Positions 1-8,130 of a stretch of DNA of 13,509 nucleotides are shown one piece after another. The notes beneath the pieces are model-generated. The model was not told the DNA's origin. It ran no database searches and saw only the letters and a list, made by a program, of their open reading frames with translations. Position numbers and translations under genes: made by a program. The stretch covers positions 1 through 13,509 of the forward strand of contig DDXK01000054.1 of NCBI GenBank assembly GCA_002347185.1, read 5' to 3'. Position 1 is the first letter of the stretch. Each line of letters begins with the position of its first letter. The DNA is from Desulfobulbaceae bacterium UBA2262 (GTDB lineage: Bacteria > Desulfobacterota > Desulfobulbia > Desulfobulbales > Desulfurivibrionaceae).

Positions 1-2
1 GG

Positions 3-224
3 AAACTGGTCGGCGTAATCTTCCATGTCCCCTGTCTGCCACCTAGCGATTTCAGGCCAAACCCGGCCACTATCACCCAAACCTGGAAGTCGGTTCACCA
101 CCTGCTCGACGAACTGACAAAAACGGCTGACGAACGCCAGTACGCCTCGATTTGTGACGCGGAGAGGCGTGAAAGGCTCAAGCCGCAACTCAATCCAGTC
201 ACCTTGCAGCGCATAGGGGAGTAA
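3..224 (+). CDS. cmr1: Probable Cmr1, C-terminal end (partial)
   Basis: Reading frame 3 is open from the window edge to a TAA at 222-224, giving the last 73 residues of a protein that starts upstream. The tail reads LVGVIFHVPCLPPSDF, then a helical stretch with WKSVHHLLDEL and a charged end. The call rests mainly on position: the gene ends 4 bases before cas10, and cmr1 is the only Cmr subunit missing from an otherwise complete cmr2-3-4-5-6 run. Cmr1 is a RAMP-fold subunit at the head of the Cmr complex, where it contacts the 3' part of the crRNA-target duplex. No catalytic residue can be judged from this fragment. Another RAMP or an accessory gene is possible but less likely. Confidence 0.6.
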   Translation, partial: KLVGVIFHVPCLPPSDFRPNPATITQTWKSVHHLLDELTKTADERQYASICDAERRERLKPQLNPVTLQRIGE

Positions 225-228
225 GGCC

Positions 229-3200
229 ATGAACAATGACACCCTCTGGCAAACCAAATTGGCCGCCCGGCTGCATGACCCGGCGGAAAAAGCATTGGTG
301 CTTCTGCGCGACCCGGCCGGCCACGAGAACGGCACCAGCCGCGCCCTGACCCGGCTGCTTGGCCTTGACGCCGTCGCAGGCGACACCATCGATCCGGACA
401 ACGACCAGGTACTGTCCACGGTTCTTTTCAAAAAAGGCCTGCCGCTCGACGTGTACCGCCTGGTGCAGCGCGCCGACTGGTGGGCCGCCGCCGCGGACCG
501 GCCGCAATGGCCGCTCCAGGAAACAGTGGTCAACACTAAAACCGGGCAGAAGACCCTGGCTTTGGCCCGTTGGGCGCAGGTGCACTGGGCCAGCAAACCA
601 GTGCTGATCCATCCCTTGACCGGCGAGCAATTCCCCTTGCCTGGGGGACTTTCAGAAACCGACATCGCCGACATCAAACAACGCAGTTTCGACCACTTTT
701 CCAGCCTGCTGGTCAAACTCGGTGCCCAGGGCGACGCGCCCCAGGATCTGCGCAAGGTGCTGATGGCCTACTGGCGTTTCGGGCCGGAACTCATCGAGAC
801 CGAAGACTTCGGCAAGCTGGGCGAACTCTGGCGGCTGCTGCCCGCCGATACCCGCATTCCCGATCATTCCATCTGGGATCACCTCGATCTGGTCTCGGCC
901 TTTGCCGGGGCCTTTGCCGACGACCCCAAGGGCGAGGCTGCCCTGCTCACCCTGTCCATTGGCCCAGTACAGAGCTTCATTGCGGCGTCCCGCACCACCT
1001 CCGATCTCTGGGCCGGCTCCCATTTGCTCGCCCGCCTGAGCTGGGAGGCAATGAAGCCGGTTTGCGAGTCTCTGGGGCCGGACGCCATCCTTTTTCCGCG
1101 GTTACGAGGTATTCCTCAAGTGGATCTCTGGCTGCGCGACGAAATCGGCTTGCCCGCGGAGCTGTTCAAACAGTGCTCATGGATGAAGGGCGGCACCGAT
1201 GCCAACCCGCTCTTTTCCGCCGCCATCCCCAACCGTTTCGTTGCCGTGGTGCCGGCAAGTGGGGCCAAGCAACTGGCGGAGGAGGTCACTCGGCGGGTGC
1301 GTGGCTGGCTCGCCGATCATCTGGGCCAGAAGGTAGTGGATCGCCTGCTCGACGAGGCAGAGGTAAAGGTTGAAGGCGAACAGTACTGCCACCGGCAGAT
1401 GCGCGAACAACTCGACGGCTTCCCGGAAGTGCACTGGGCGGTGGTGCCGTTTTCGTTGATCGGGGTGAGCAACGAGCAACACCAAACTGGCCTGGATGTC
1501 AGCAACCTGTCCGCAGCCATGGCTCCGTTTTTCGGCACAAACCCCGGCGAGCCCTGCGGTTTTCTCAACACCCCCGCCTGGAAGGTTCTGGGCAAGGATA
1601 TGAACTGGGGTGACGGCACCACTTTCTTTGCCCCCAATCCCGGCGTACTCTATCCTGCAATCCACGATCTGGCCGAACGGGCACTGGCTGCCGCCAAAAC
1701 CGTCCGCACCTTCAACCAGAGCACCCAAAAGGGCTGGCGCTGCTCCCTCACCGGTGAGAGCGAATGGCTGACCACGGACGAGGGGCAACTGGCCATCCCG
1801 GCCGGCAAGCGCCGAAGCAGTAAGGACAAGAAATTTCGTGAGAGCGAACATCACGAAACCCTCTGGACCAGAATCGCGGACAAGCGGCCTGCCTGGGCGA
1901 AGAAGGGCGAGCACCTGGGCGCTCTGCCCGCCATCAAACGGTTGTGGCCAACCCTGTTCGCCGAAGAGGTCAGGGAGGCCACCAAAAAACCCATGGACCG
2001 CTTTGTCGTGTCCACCCACACCATGACGCTGGCAAGCCAACTCGACCGCTGGCTGCAACACGGCGGACTCACCGCCGAAGGCTTCGCCGAGGCCTGTGCC
2101 GGGACCGAAAGCGTGGCGCTCCCCCGCAAGCTGGTAGAGAGCCATGCGAACAATCCTGCCCTCGCTACCGCAAAACGCATTCCGCCCCTACTCGACGCAG
2201 CACGGGAAAGCGAAGACGACCGGGAATATGCCAGGGCGCAAAAGTTGGTGCGCGCCACCCTTGCCAAGGGCGAGAGTACCAAGGATGAGATTCGGCTGGA
2301 AACCTACTATGCGCTTCTCATGATGGACGGCGACCACATGGGGAAAATCCTCGCGGGCGACGAAAAGACCGCTATTCCCTACCGGGAAAGTTTTCATCCC
2401 GAAGTGCAGCGGGGGTTCGACGAACACGCCGCTCGGCAGCTGCACATCAAAGGCTATGGCGGCCAGAAGCGGCCCGTTTCCCCCAATCGGCACCTGGCCA
2501 TCTCCGCAGCCCTCAATGATTTCTCCCAGACCGTGGTCCGGCATGTAGTGGAAACGGAACACCTGGGCCGGCTGATCTACGCAGGTGGAGACGATGTGCT
2601 TGCCATGCTGCCTGTGGCCGACCTGCTGCCGGCCATGCGCCGGCTGCGACACGCCTATTCCGGACACGATCCCGCCCAGGAATCCGGAATCCACGGTGGC
2701 CTGACCCTGCACAACGGTTTTGCTGCCATCAAAAAACGGGGCAGCCTTCAGGTCATGCGCATGATGGGTGGGCTGGCCACCGCCAGTTGTGGAGCGGTTA
2801 TCGCCCACCACCAGGCGCCGCTCGCTGCGGTCATGCGCGAACTGCGGGCTGCGGAAAAACGAGCTAAATCAGAAGGCGACCGCAACGCCTTTTCCATCAC
2901 TGTCATCAAGCGTTCCGGCGGCACCCTTCACCTTACCGAGAAATGGGGAGAGCCGGTGACCCTGCTTGCTGACCTCCGGAGCTTCCTGGCCACGCCCGGG
3001 GTCTCACGCCGCGCGGTCTATCATAGCGTGGAATGGCTCACCGATCTGCCCGACCCCAAGGACAGCCCGGAGATGCTGGCAACATTGCTGGCCTATCAGT
3101 TCGCCCGCCAGGTAAACGCGAAGGACAAGCGGACAAAGGAAGAACTGAAAAGCGAGGCCAGCCGCCTTGCCGGCCGACTCGCCAAGCTTGCCGCCGCGCA

Positions 3201-3288
3201 AACCAGGGACGGACTGACATGGCTGGGCAAATTCCTCACCGTGGCCGAGTTTCTGGCCCGTGAAACCCGTACCGGAGGTGACGCATGA
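229..3288 (+). CDS. cas10: Cas10/Cmr2, type III-B signature subunit
   Basis: 1019 residues, long for a Cmr2. It is the large subunit of the type III-B complex and, on target RNA binding, the expected cyclic oligoadenylate synthetase. Visible landmarks: an N-terminal HD pair (H16-D17 in LHDPAEKAL); the Cmr2 signature SIGPVQSFIAASRTTSDLWAGS around 243-264; a first Palm motif LLMMDGDHMG around 696-705; and the catalytic GGDD at 786-789 (LIYAGGDDVLAML). The C-terminal 100 residues are helical, as in Cmr2 domain D4. The usual zinc-finger cysteines are degenerate: the first pair is CSLTG (only C505 kept) and the second, normally like LCALC, reads HLGALPAIKRLWP (562-574). The start ATG lies 4 bases after the upstream stop, with only a weak GGGGAG-type ribosome site. 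The stop overlaps the cmr3 start. The intact GGDD makes signalling activity likely; DNase activity of the HD domain is uncertain, as in many Cmr2 proteins. Confidence 0.96.
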   Translation: MNNDTLWQTKLAARLHDPAEKALVLLRDPAGHENGTSRALTRLLGLDAVAGDTIDPDNDQVLSTVLFKKGLPLDVYRLVQRADWWAAAADRPQWPLQETVVNTKTGQKTLALARWAQVHWASKPVLIHPLTGEQFPLPGGLSETDIADIKQRSFDHFSSLLVKLGAQGDAPQDLRKVLMAYWRFGPELIETEDFGKLGELWRLLPADTRIPDHSIWDHLDLVSAFAGAFADDPKGEAALLTLSIGPVQSFIAASRTTSDLWAGSHLLARLSWEAMKPVCESLGPDAILFPRLRGIPQVDLWLRDEIGLPAELFKQCSWMKGGTDANPLFSAAIPNRFVAVVPASGAKQLAEEVTRRVRGWLADHLGQKVVDRLLDEAEVKVEGEQYCHRQMREQLDGFPEVHWAVVPFSLIGVSNEQHQTGLDVSNLSAAMAPFFGTNPGEPCGFLNTPAWKVLGKDMNWGDGTTFFAPNPGVLYPAIHDLAERALAAAKTVRTFNQSTQKGWRCSLTGESEWLTTDEGQLAIPAGKRRSSKDKKFRESEHHETLWTRIADKRPAWAKKGEHLGALPAIKRLWPTLFAEEVREATKKPMDRFVVSTHTMTLASQLDRWLQHGGLTAEGFAEACAGTESVALPRKLVESHANNPALATAKRIPPLLDAARESEDDREYARAQKLVRATLAKGESTKDEIRLETYYALLMMDGDHMGKILAGDEKTAIPYRESFHPEVQRGFDEHAARQLHIKGYGGQKRPVSPNRHLAISAALNDFSQTVVRHVVETEHLGRLIYAGGDDVLAMLPVADLLPAMRRLRHAYSGHDPAQESGIHGGLTLHNGFAAIKKRGSLQVMRMMGGLATASCGAVIAHHQAPLAAVMRELRAAEKRAKSEGDRNAFSITVIKRSGGTLHLTEKWGEPVTLLADLRSFLATPGVSRRAVYHSVEWLTDLPDPKDSPEMLATLLAYQFARQVNAKDKRTKEELKSEASRLAGRLAKLAAAQTRDGLTWLGKFLTVAEFLARETRTGGDA

Positions 3289-4421
3289 CCCCTGTCGCTA
3301 CCGTTTTTCTCGAACCGCTGGATGTACTCTTCCTGCGTGGCAACAAACTCTTTGGCGATCCCGGCAGCTTCGGCGAATCGCTGGTGCCGCCCTGGCCCTC
3401 GGTGGCGGCGGGCGCTCTGCGCTCCCGGATGCTGGTTGACGCCGGGATTGACCTGGCAGCCTTCGGCCGAGGCGAGGTAAATCACCCGGAACTTGGCACA
3501 CCCCTGGTCCCCGGAAGCTTCAGCGTGGCAGCATTTCATCTGGCCCGCCGTCGCGGCGATGGGTCGGTGGAGTCTCTGTTTCAACTCCCTGCCGATCTGA
3601 TCGTCATGGAGGACGAAGCAGGAAAGCCCAGCGTCCATTCCCTTTCCCCCACTTCTTTCCAGTGGAACAACGGACTCGCGACATCGTATCCATTGAAACA
3701 CTTGCCGGTGCTGACTCAAACGGATCGTCAGAAACCAGCAAGTGGATACTGGCTCACCGAGGCTGGCTGGCGTGCTTATCTGGCGGGACAAACGCCGCAA
3801 TCAAGCCGCCTGGTACCTTCCAGCGAACTCTGGAAGATCGACGCGCGGGTCGGGGTCGGACTGGACGGCTCCACTCGCCGGGCTGCGGATGGCCGCCTTT
3901 TTTCAGGGCAGGCGGTGGCCTTTGAAGCAGGAGTCGGCTTCCTTGCCGGGATCGCCGGAGCAACGCCGCCTGAAAATGGCACCGTGCGCATAGGCGGCGA
4001 CAGCCGGGCCGCCGCGGTGCATCCGGTCAAGGTCAGCTTGCCTGAACCGGATTATGCGAAGATAGCCAAAACGCGCCGCTGCCGGTTCGTCCTTAGTTCG
4101 CCCGCCATCTTTCCGAAAGGCTGGCTGCTGCCGGGCATGGATGCAGAGGGAAGGTTCCAAGAAGGTGGTGTCAAGGGGCGGGTGGTGAGCGCCGCCGTTC
4201 CACGCTGCGAGGTCGTCTCCGGCTGGGATCTGGCCAAGTGGCAGCCAAAAGACGCCCAACGGGTCGCCCCAACCGGCAGCGTCTGGTGGCTGGATGAACT
4301 GGAATCAACCCCCGAGGCGCTTCGGGCGTTCGCTGAACGCGGTTTATGGGGCGAATCCGGTGAGGACGCCGCCCGGCGCGCCCAAGGTTTCAACCGGGTA
4401 AGTATCGCGGCCTGGAAGTGA
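3285..4421 (+). CDS. cmr3: Cmr3, RAMP subunit
   Basis: 378 residues, the usual size for Cmr3, a Cas5-like RAMP that sits with Cas10 at the foot of the complex and recognises the 5' tag of the crRNA. The N-terminus has the family pattern EPLDVLFLRGNKLFG (10-24). The middle has the highly typical RVGVGLDGSTRRAADGRLF (188-206) and a second glycine-rich segment GTVRIGGDSRA (232-242). The end reads GFNRVSIAAW, a Gly/Arg-containing strand found at RAMP C-termini. The ATG overlaps the cas10 stop (ATGA at 3285-3288), so the two genes are almost certainly translationally coupled. A 115-base gap separates it from cmr4. Confidence 0.93.
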   Translation: MTPVATVFLEPLDVLFLRGNKLFGDPGSFGESLVPPWPSVAAGALRSRMLVDAGIDLAAFGRGEVNHPELGTPLVPGSFSVAAFHLARRRGDGSVESLFQLPADLIVMEDEAGKPSVHSLSPTSFQWNNGLATSYPLKHLPVLTQTDRQKPASGYWLTEAGWRAYLAGQTPQSSRLVPSSELWKIDARVGVGLDGSTRRAADGRLFSGQAVAFEAGVGFLAGIAGATPPENGTVRIGGDSRAAAVHPVKVSLPEPDYAKIAKTRRCRFVLSSPAIFPKGWLLPGMDAEGRFQEGGVKGRVVSAAVPRCEVVSGWDLAKWQPKDAQRVAPTGSVWWLDELESTPEALRAFAERGLWGESGEDAARRAQGFNRVSIAAWK

Positions 4422-5820
<1,399 letters not shown>

Positions 5821-5822
5821 CC

Positions 5823-7187
5823 ATGCCTATCGCCGCCGTGCCAAGATATTTAGGCACTGATTTCAGGGAAGCCTCACCGGGGTTACGTTTTGGAATGCTT
5901 CTCCCCATCTGGACCACCCGTCAAGATCAGGAAACCGAGGTGCGCAAACGCGCCCAGGCAAGAAGTCGAGAAGGACAGGAAGTCGCTGCTCAACTGGATA
6001 GCGAAGGTATGGATGCCGTCATCGCCACTTTGCGCCAGCGACAAAGAAATCGGCTTCCTGGTTTGTGGGATAAGAACGATTTCGCGGCCCGCTCTGCATG
6101 GAATGACATCAAGGCCCTCTCGCAATCCGACAAAGATCGAATGAAGGCTATTGCCGAACGGCAAGCCGAATTGGCAAAAAATCTACCCAAGGAAAGCCTG
6201 TTTCTTAATGACGCCACCGCTGTCGCCCCCTTCACCACAGGTCTCGGCAACGAGCACCCGCTGGAAAACGGTTTTTCCTTCCTCAACCCCTACGGCCTTC
6301 CCTACCTTCCCGGCAGTGGGGTCAAGGGTGTCCTGCGCCAGGCGGCGCGGGAATTGGCCGGCGGTGAATGGGGCGATTCCCACGGGTGGGACGAAGAAAA
6401 ACGGTATGCGCTTCCCGCGTCTTTCGAGGAGGAACCCATTCGGCTTTCCATGTTCGATATTCTCTTCGGACGCGAGTCAGGTGGGGGAGAGACCGACCAC
6501 TTCCGCGGTACACTCGTCTTCTGGGATGTTATCCCCCAGATCAAAGGGAACAGTCTGATGGTGGAGATCATGACCCCGCACCAGGGCCATTATTATCAAG
6601 AGAAGGCCTTTATGGGCAGTGCTTCGCCCCATGAATCCGGCCAGCCCAACCCCATCAGCTTTCTCACCGTGCCGCCGGGCTCCGGTTTCGTCTTCCATGT
6701 ACAATGCGATCTTGCCCGCCTGTCGCGACTCGTGCCCGACTTGGCGGCGGCGGACCGCTGGAAAACCCTCCTCGACGCCGCCTTCAACCACGCCTTTGAC
6801 TGGCTGGGATTCGGCGCAAAAACCGCAGTGGGGTATGGGCAGATGAAGCGGAAGAACGGCAACGCACAGACCGTTCATGATGTTCTTTCGGCAGACAAGA
6901 CATCTGATTCCGTGGCAGGATCAGCTGCTTCGTGTCTACCGGATAAGCTCGTATGGGAAAACGCGGTGCTCACCTGGAACCCTGGCAGTCAGACACTGTC
7001 GGCGATCTGTGATGCAAAGAGAAAGGCAGAGGCCAAACTGGGTATGGATCGCTCCATGGTTTCCGAGGAATTCATCACCCGCATGAAAAAAAAGAAAACC
7101 ATCCGGGCGAACGTGACTGTGGTGCAAATGGGCAACGCTTTCCGAATCGTCGAGGTTGATCTTCCAATGGAAAAGCCATCTGCTTGA
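5823..7187 (+). CDS. cmr6: Cmr6, RAMP subunit with C-terminal extension
   Basis: 454 residues. Cmr6 is the Cas7-like subunit at the head of the filament next to Cmr1. The RAMP core is recognisable from ENGFSFLNPYGLPYLPGSGV (148-167) with KGVLRQAAREL, through FWDVIPQ (233-239), TPHQGHYY (251-258) and NPISFLTVPPGSGFVF (276-291), to the closing glycine loop DWLGFGAKTAVGYGQM (326-341). Residues 1-130 form a long helical, charged N-terminal part. After the core there is a tail of about 110 residues with a low-complexity spacer (350-375) and a second folded-looking segment, WENAVLTWNPGS, then a Lys-rich patch KKKKT (422-426). Translation is led by AAGGAGGG just before the ATG. The stop at 7185-7187 lies within about 15 bases of where homology to a PIN toxin on the other strand begins. 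Confidence 0.93.
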   Translation: MPIAAVPRYLGTDFREASPGLRFGMLLPIWTTRQDQETEVRKRAQARSREGQEVAAQLDSEGMDAVIATLRQRQRNRLPGLWDKNDFAARSAWNDIKALSQSDKDRMKAIAERQAELAKNLPKESLFLNDATAVAPFTTGLGNEHPLENGFSFLNPYGLPYLPGSGVKGVLRQAARELAGGEWGDSHGWDEEKRYALPASFEEEPIRLSMFDILFGRESGGGETDHFRGTLVFWDVIPQIKGNSLMVEIMTPHQGHYYQEKAFMGSASPHESGQPNPISFLTVPPGSGFVFHVQCDLARLSRLVPDLAAADRWKTLLDAAFNHAFDWLGFGAKTAVGYGQMKRKNGNAQTVHDVLSADKTSDSVAGSAASCLPDKLVWENAVLTWNPGSQTLSAICDAKRKAEAKLGMDRSMVSEEFITRMKKKKTIRANVTVVQMGNAFRIVEVDLPMEKPSA

Positions 7188-7200
7188 CGATATTGGGGTA
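7188..7200. other. Recombination junction: cmr6 end / truncated PIN gene
   Basis: Read on the minus strand, the toxin looks like a normal PIN protein up to residues TTEMVIA (about 7198). It then continues as YPNIVKQ and further residues that are simply antisense to the 3' end of cmr6. The cmr6 stop is at 7185-7187. The break therefore maps to roughly 7188-7200. No target-site duplication, insertion sequence or long repeat is visible at the join, which points to deletion or illegitimate recombination. The direction of the event cannot be told from this window. Confidence 0.6.
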
Positions 7201-7344
7201 AGCGATGACCATCTCGGTGGTGAGCAGCCGTATCGTGCCGCCGGCAGCCTGCTCCAGGAGGTTTTCCACCCGGTCGGCCTTGGCGGGGTCGTCGTTGCTC
7301 AGGTAGCGGATAAAGATATTGGCGTCGAGAAAACTGGCGCTCAT
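7198..7344 (-). pseudogene. Truncated PIN-domain (VapC-like) toxin
   Basis: On the minus strand an ATG at 7344 opens MSASFLDANIFIRYLSNDDP, a textbook PIN N-terminus with the first catalytic aspartate D7, and continues to TTEMVIA with acidic residue E44. A complete VapC-type toxin has about 130-140 residues. Here only about 49 are toxin-like. After them the frame runs on through sequence antisense to cmr6 until a stop at 7075-7077, so the formal product has 89 residues. The C-terminal catalytic aspartates and most of the fold are lost, so RNase activity is not expected. The ATG overlaps the antitoxin stop (ATGA), the usual toxin-antitoxin arrangement. PIN toxins normally cut tRNA or rRNA and are held inactive by the partner antitoxin. 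Confidence 0.8.
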
Positions 7345-7583
7345 CCCATCTCCTCGACATTACGCCGGCCCACCGCTTCCTTGGCCGCCTGCAATTCCTG
7401 CTCCGGCTCGGCAGCGCCGCCCTTGACGGCCCCGCGAAAATCACGGAGGGTTTTTCCCGGCACAAGGACAATCCTGTCGCCATCGGCGATGAAATCGACC
7501 CGGTCGTTGGGATGAATCCCATACCGTTTCCTGAGCGCCACCGAAATCGTCACCTGGCCTTTTGTGGTTACCATGGAAATCAT
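7341..7583 (-). CDS. AbrB/SpoVT-type antitoxin (VapB-like)
   Basis: 80 residues. The N-terminal half is a classic AbrB/MazE swapped-hairpin DNA-binding domain: MVTTKGQVTISVALRKRYGI, then HPNDRVDFIADGDRIVLVP. The C-terminal part, after TLRDFRGAVKG, is a short toxin-binding tail ending at the toxin start. The start at 7583 is chosen because a perfect AGGAGG lies 6 bases upstream (7590-7595). The frame is open farther upstream to 7718 but that part overlaps csx20 and looks non-coding. A second ATG three codons in (7574) is a weaker choice. Antitoxins of this family normally repress their own promoter. With its toxin truncated, this may now be an orphan DNA-binding protein or still neutralise a related toxin elsewhere. 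Confidence 0.88.
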   Translation of the reverse strand: MISMVTTKGQVTISVALRKRYGIHPNDRVDFIADGDRIVLVPGKTLRDFRGAVKGGAAEPEQELQAAKEAVGRRNVEEMG

Positions 7584-7589
7584 TTCCAA

Positions 7590-7595
7590 CCTCCT
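7590..7595 (-). promoter_or_regulatory. Ribosome binding site of the antitoxin gene
   Basis: On the minus strand this reads AGGAGG, ending 6 bases before the ATG at 7583. It decides the antitoxin start against the longer open frame. Confidence 0.75.
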
Positions 7596-7614
7596 GTCAT
7601 AAAGTCTTACAGAG

Positions 7615-7642
7615 AAGATACGGAATACCACTCCAGCTTCAA
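7615..7642 (-). promoter_or_regulatory. Possible promoter of the antitoxin-toxin pair
   Basis: On the minus strand TTGAAG (7642-7637) and TATCTT (7620-7615) are separated by 16 bases, a fair sigma-70-like match about 30 bases upstream of the antitoxin start. The spacer between the divergent csx20 and antitoxin genes is only 69 bases, so control of the two may interact. The assignment is by eye only. Confidence 0.3.
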
Positions 7643-7652
7643 GAGAGAGCCC

Positions 7653-8057
7653 ATGCCATCCCTGATCCTCCTCTTCAACCATCGCCTCACCGCGCCCCAG
7701 GAGGCGGATGCCCGCCAAAGCCTCGGGGTTGCGCGGATCGTGGCTCCGCCCCCGGAAATCCAGGCACTCTGGTCCCAGGTGCCGCCGGAGCCGGAGAGTA
7801 TCGTAAACTTTCTGGCCCCGGTCTCTGTCTGGCTCGCCGCCACGGCAAGACCTGGCGACTTCGTCCTGATCCAGGGCGAGTTCGGGGCCACCTGCCTCAT
7901 GGTGAAAAAGGCCTTCGCCCTCGGCTTGATTCCCGTCTATTCAACGACACGGCGCGAAGCGATCGAAGAGCACACGGAAGACGGGGCGGTGCATATCCGC
8001 CATACATTCTCCCACCAGCGTTTCCGGCAATATGATCCTTGCCCCTCCGGTGAATAG
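7653..8057 (+). CDS. csx20: Csx20-family CRISPR accessory protein
   Basis: 134 residues, soluble, with no signal peptide or membrane segment. The pattern matches my memory of the Csx20 family: start LILLFNHRLTAPQEADAR (4-21), then LGVARIV, IQALWSQVPP, a Rossmann-like strand-loop GDFVLIQGEFGA (68-79), GLIPVYSTTRR (91-101), and a closing HQRFRQYDP (121-129). The start is the ATG at 7653 behind AGAGAGAG; the frame is open farther upstream, but that part overlaps the antitoxin on the other strand. Csx20 proteins occur with type III systems and are thought to be small CARF-like, cyclic-oligoadenylate-related accessories; a sponge or signal-tuning role has been proposed for this class. That role is inferred here, supported by the CARF nuclease gene 73 bases downstream. 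Confidence 0.75.
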   Translation: MPSLILLFNHRLTAPQEADARQSLGVARIVAPPPEIQALWSQVPPEPESIVNFLAPVSVWLAATARPGDFVLIQGEFGATCLMVKKAFALGLIPVYSTTRREAIEEHTEDGAVHIRHTFSHQRFRQYDPCPSGE

Positions 8058-8130
8058 CCCCGGACATGGGAAATCCTGTTGGCACAATTAAATATTTCAC
8101 CAACCAAAGAAGAGTCAGAGAGGATCACGA
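8058..8130 (+). promoter_or_regulatory. AT-rich spacer upstream of the Card1-type gene
   Basis: This 73-base gap holds an AT-rich core (AATTAAATATTT, 8086-8097) flanked by a short inverted pair GTTGG (8078-8082) and CCAAC (8100-8104). It could contain a promoter or operator for the downstream gene. No clear -35/-10 pair is visible, and the repeat is only 5 bp. The ribosome site AGAGAGG lies about 7 bases before the ATG at 8131. Confidence 0.25.

Noticed and set aside
1177..2145. 322-codon open frame on the minus strand inside cas10
   Set aside because: Antisense shadow of a GC-rich gene; no family motif, and the + strand product is clearly Cas10.
7584..7718. Longer N-terminus for the antitoxin
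   Set aside because: A perfect AGGAGG and the AbrB domain start at 7583 fix the start; the longer form overlaps csx20.
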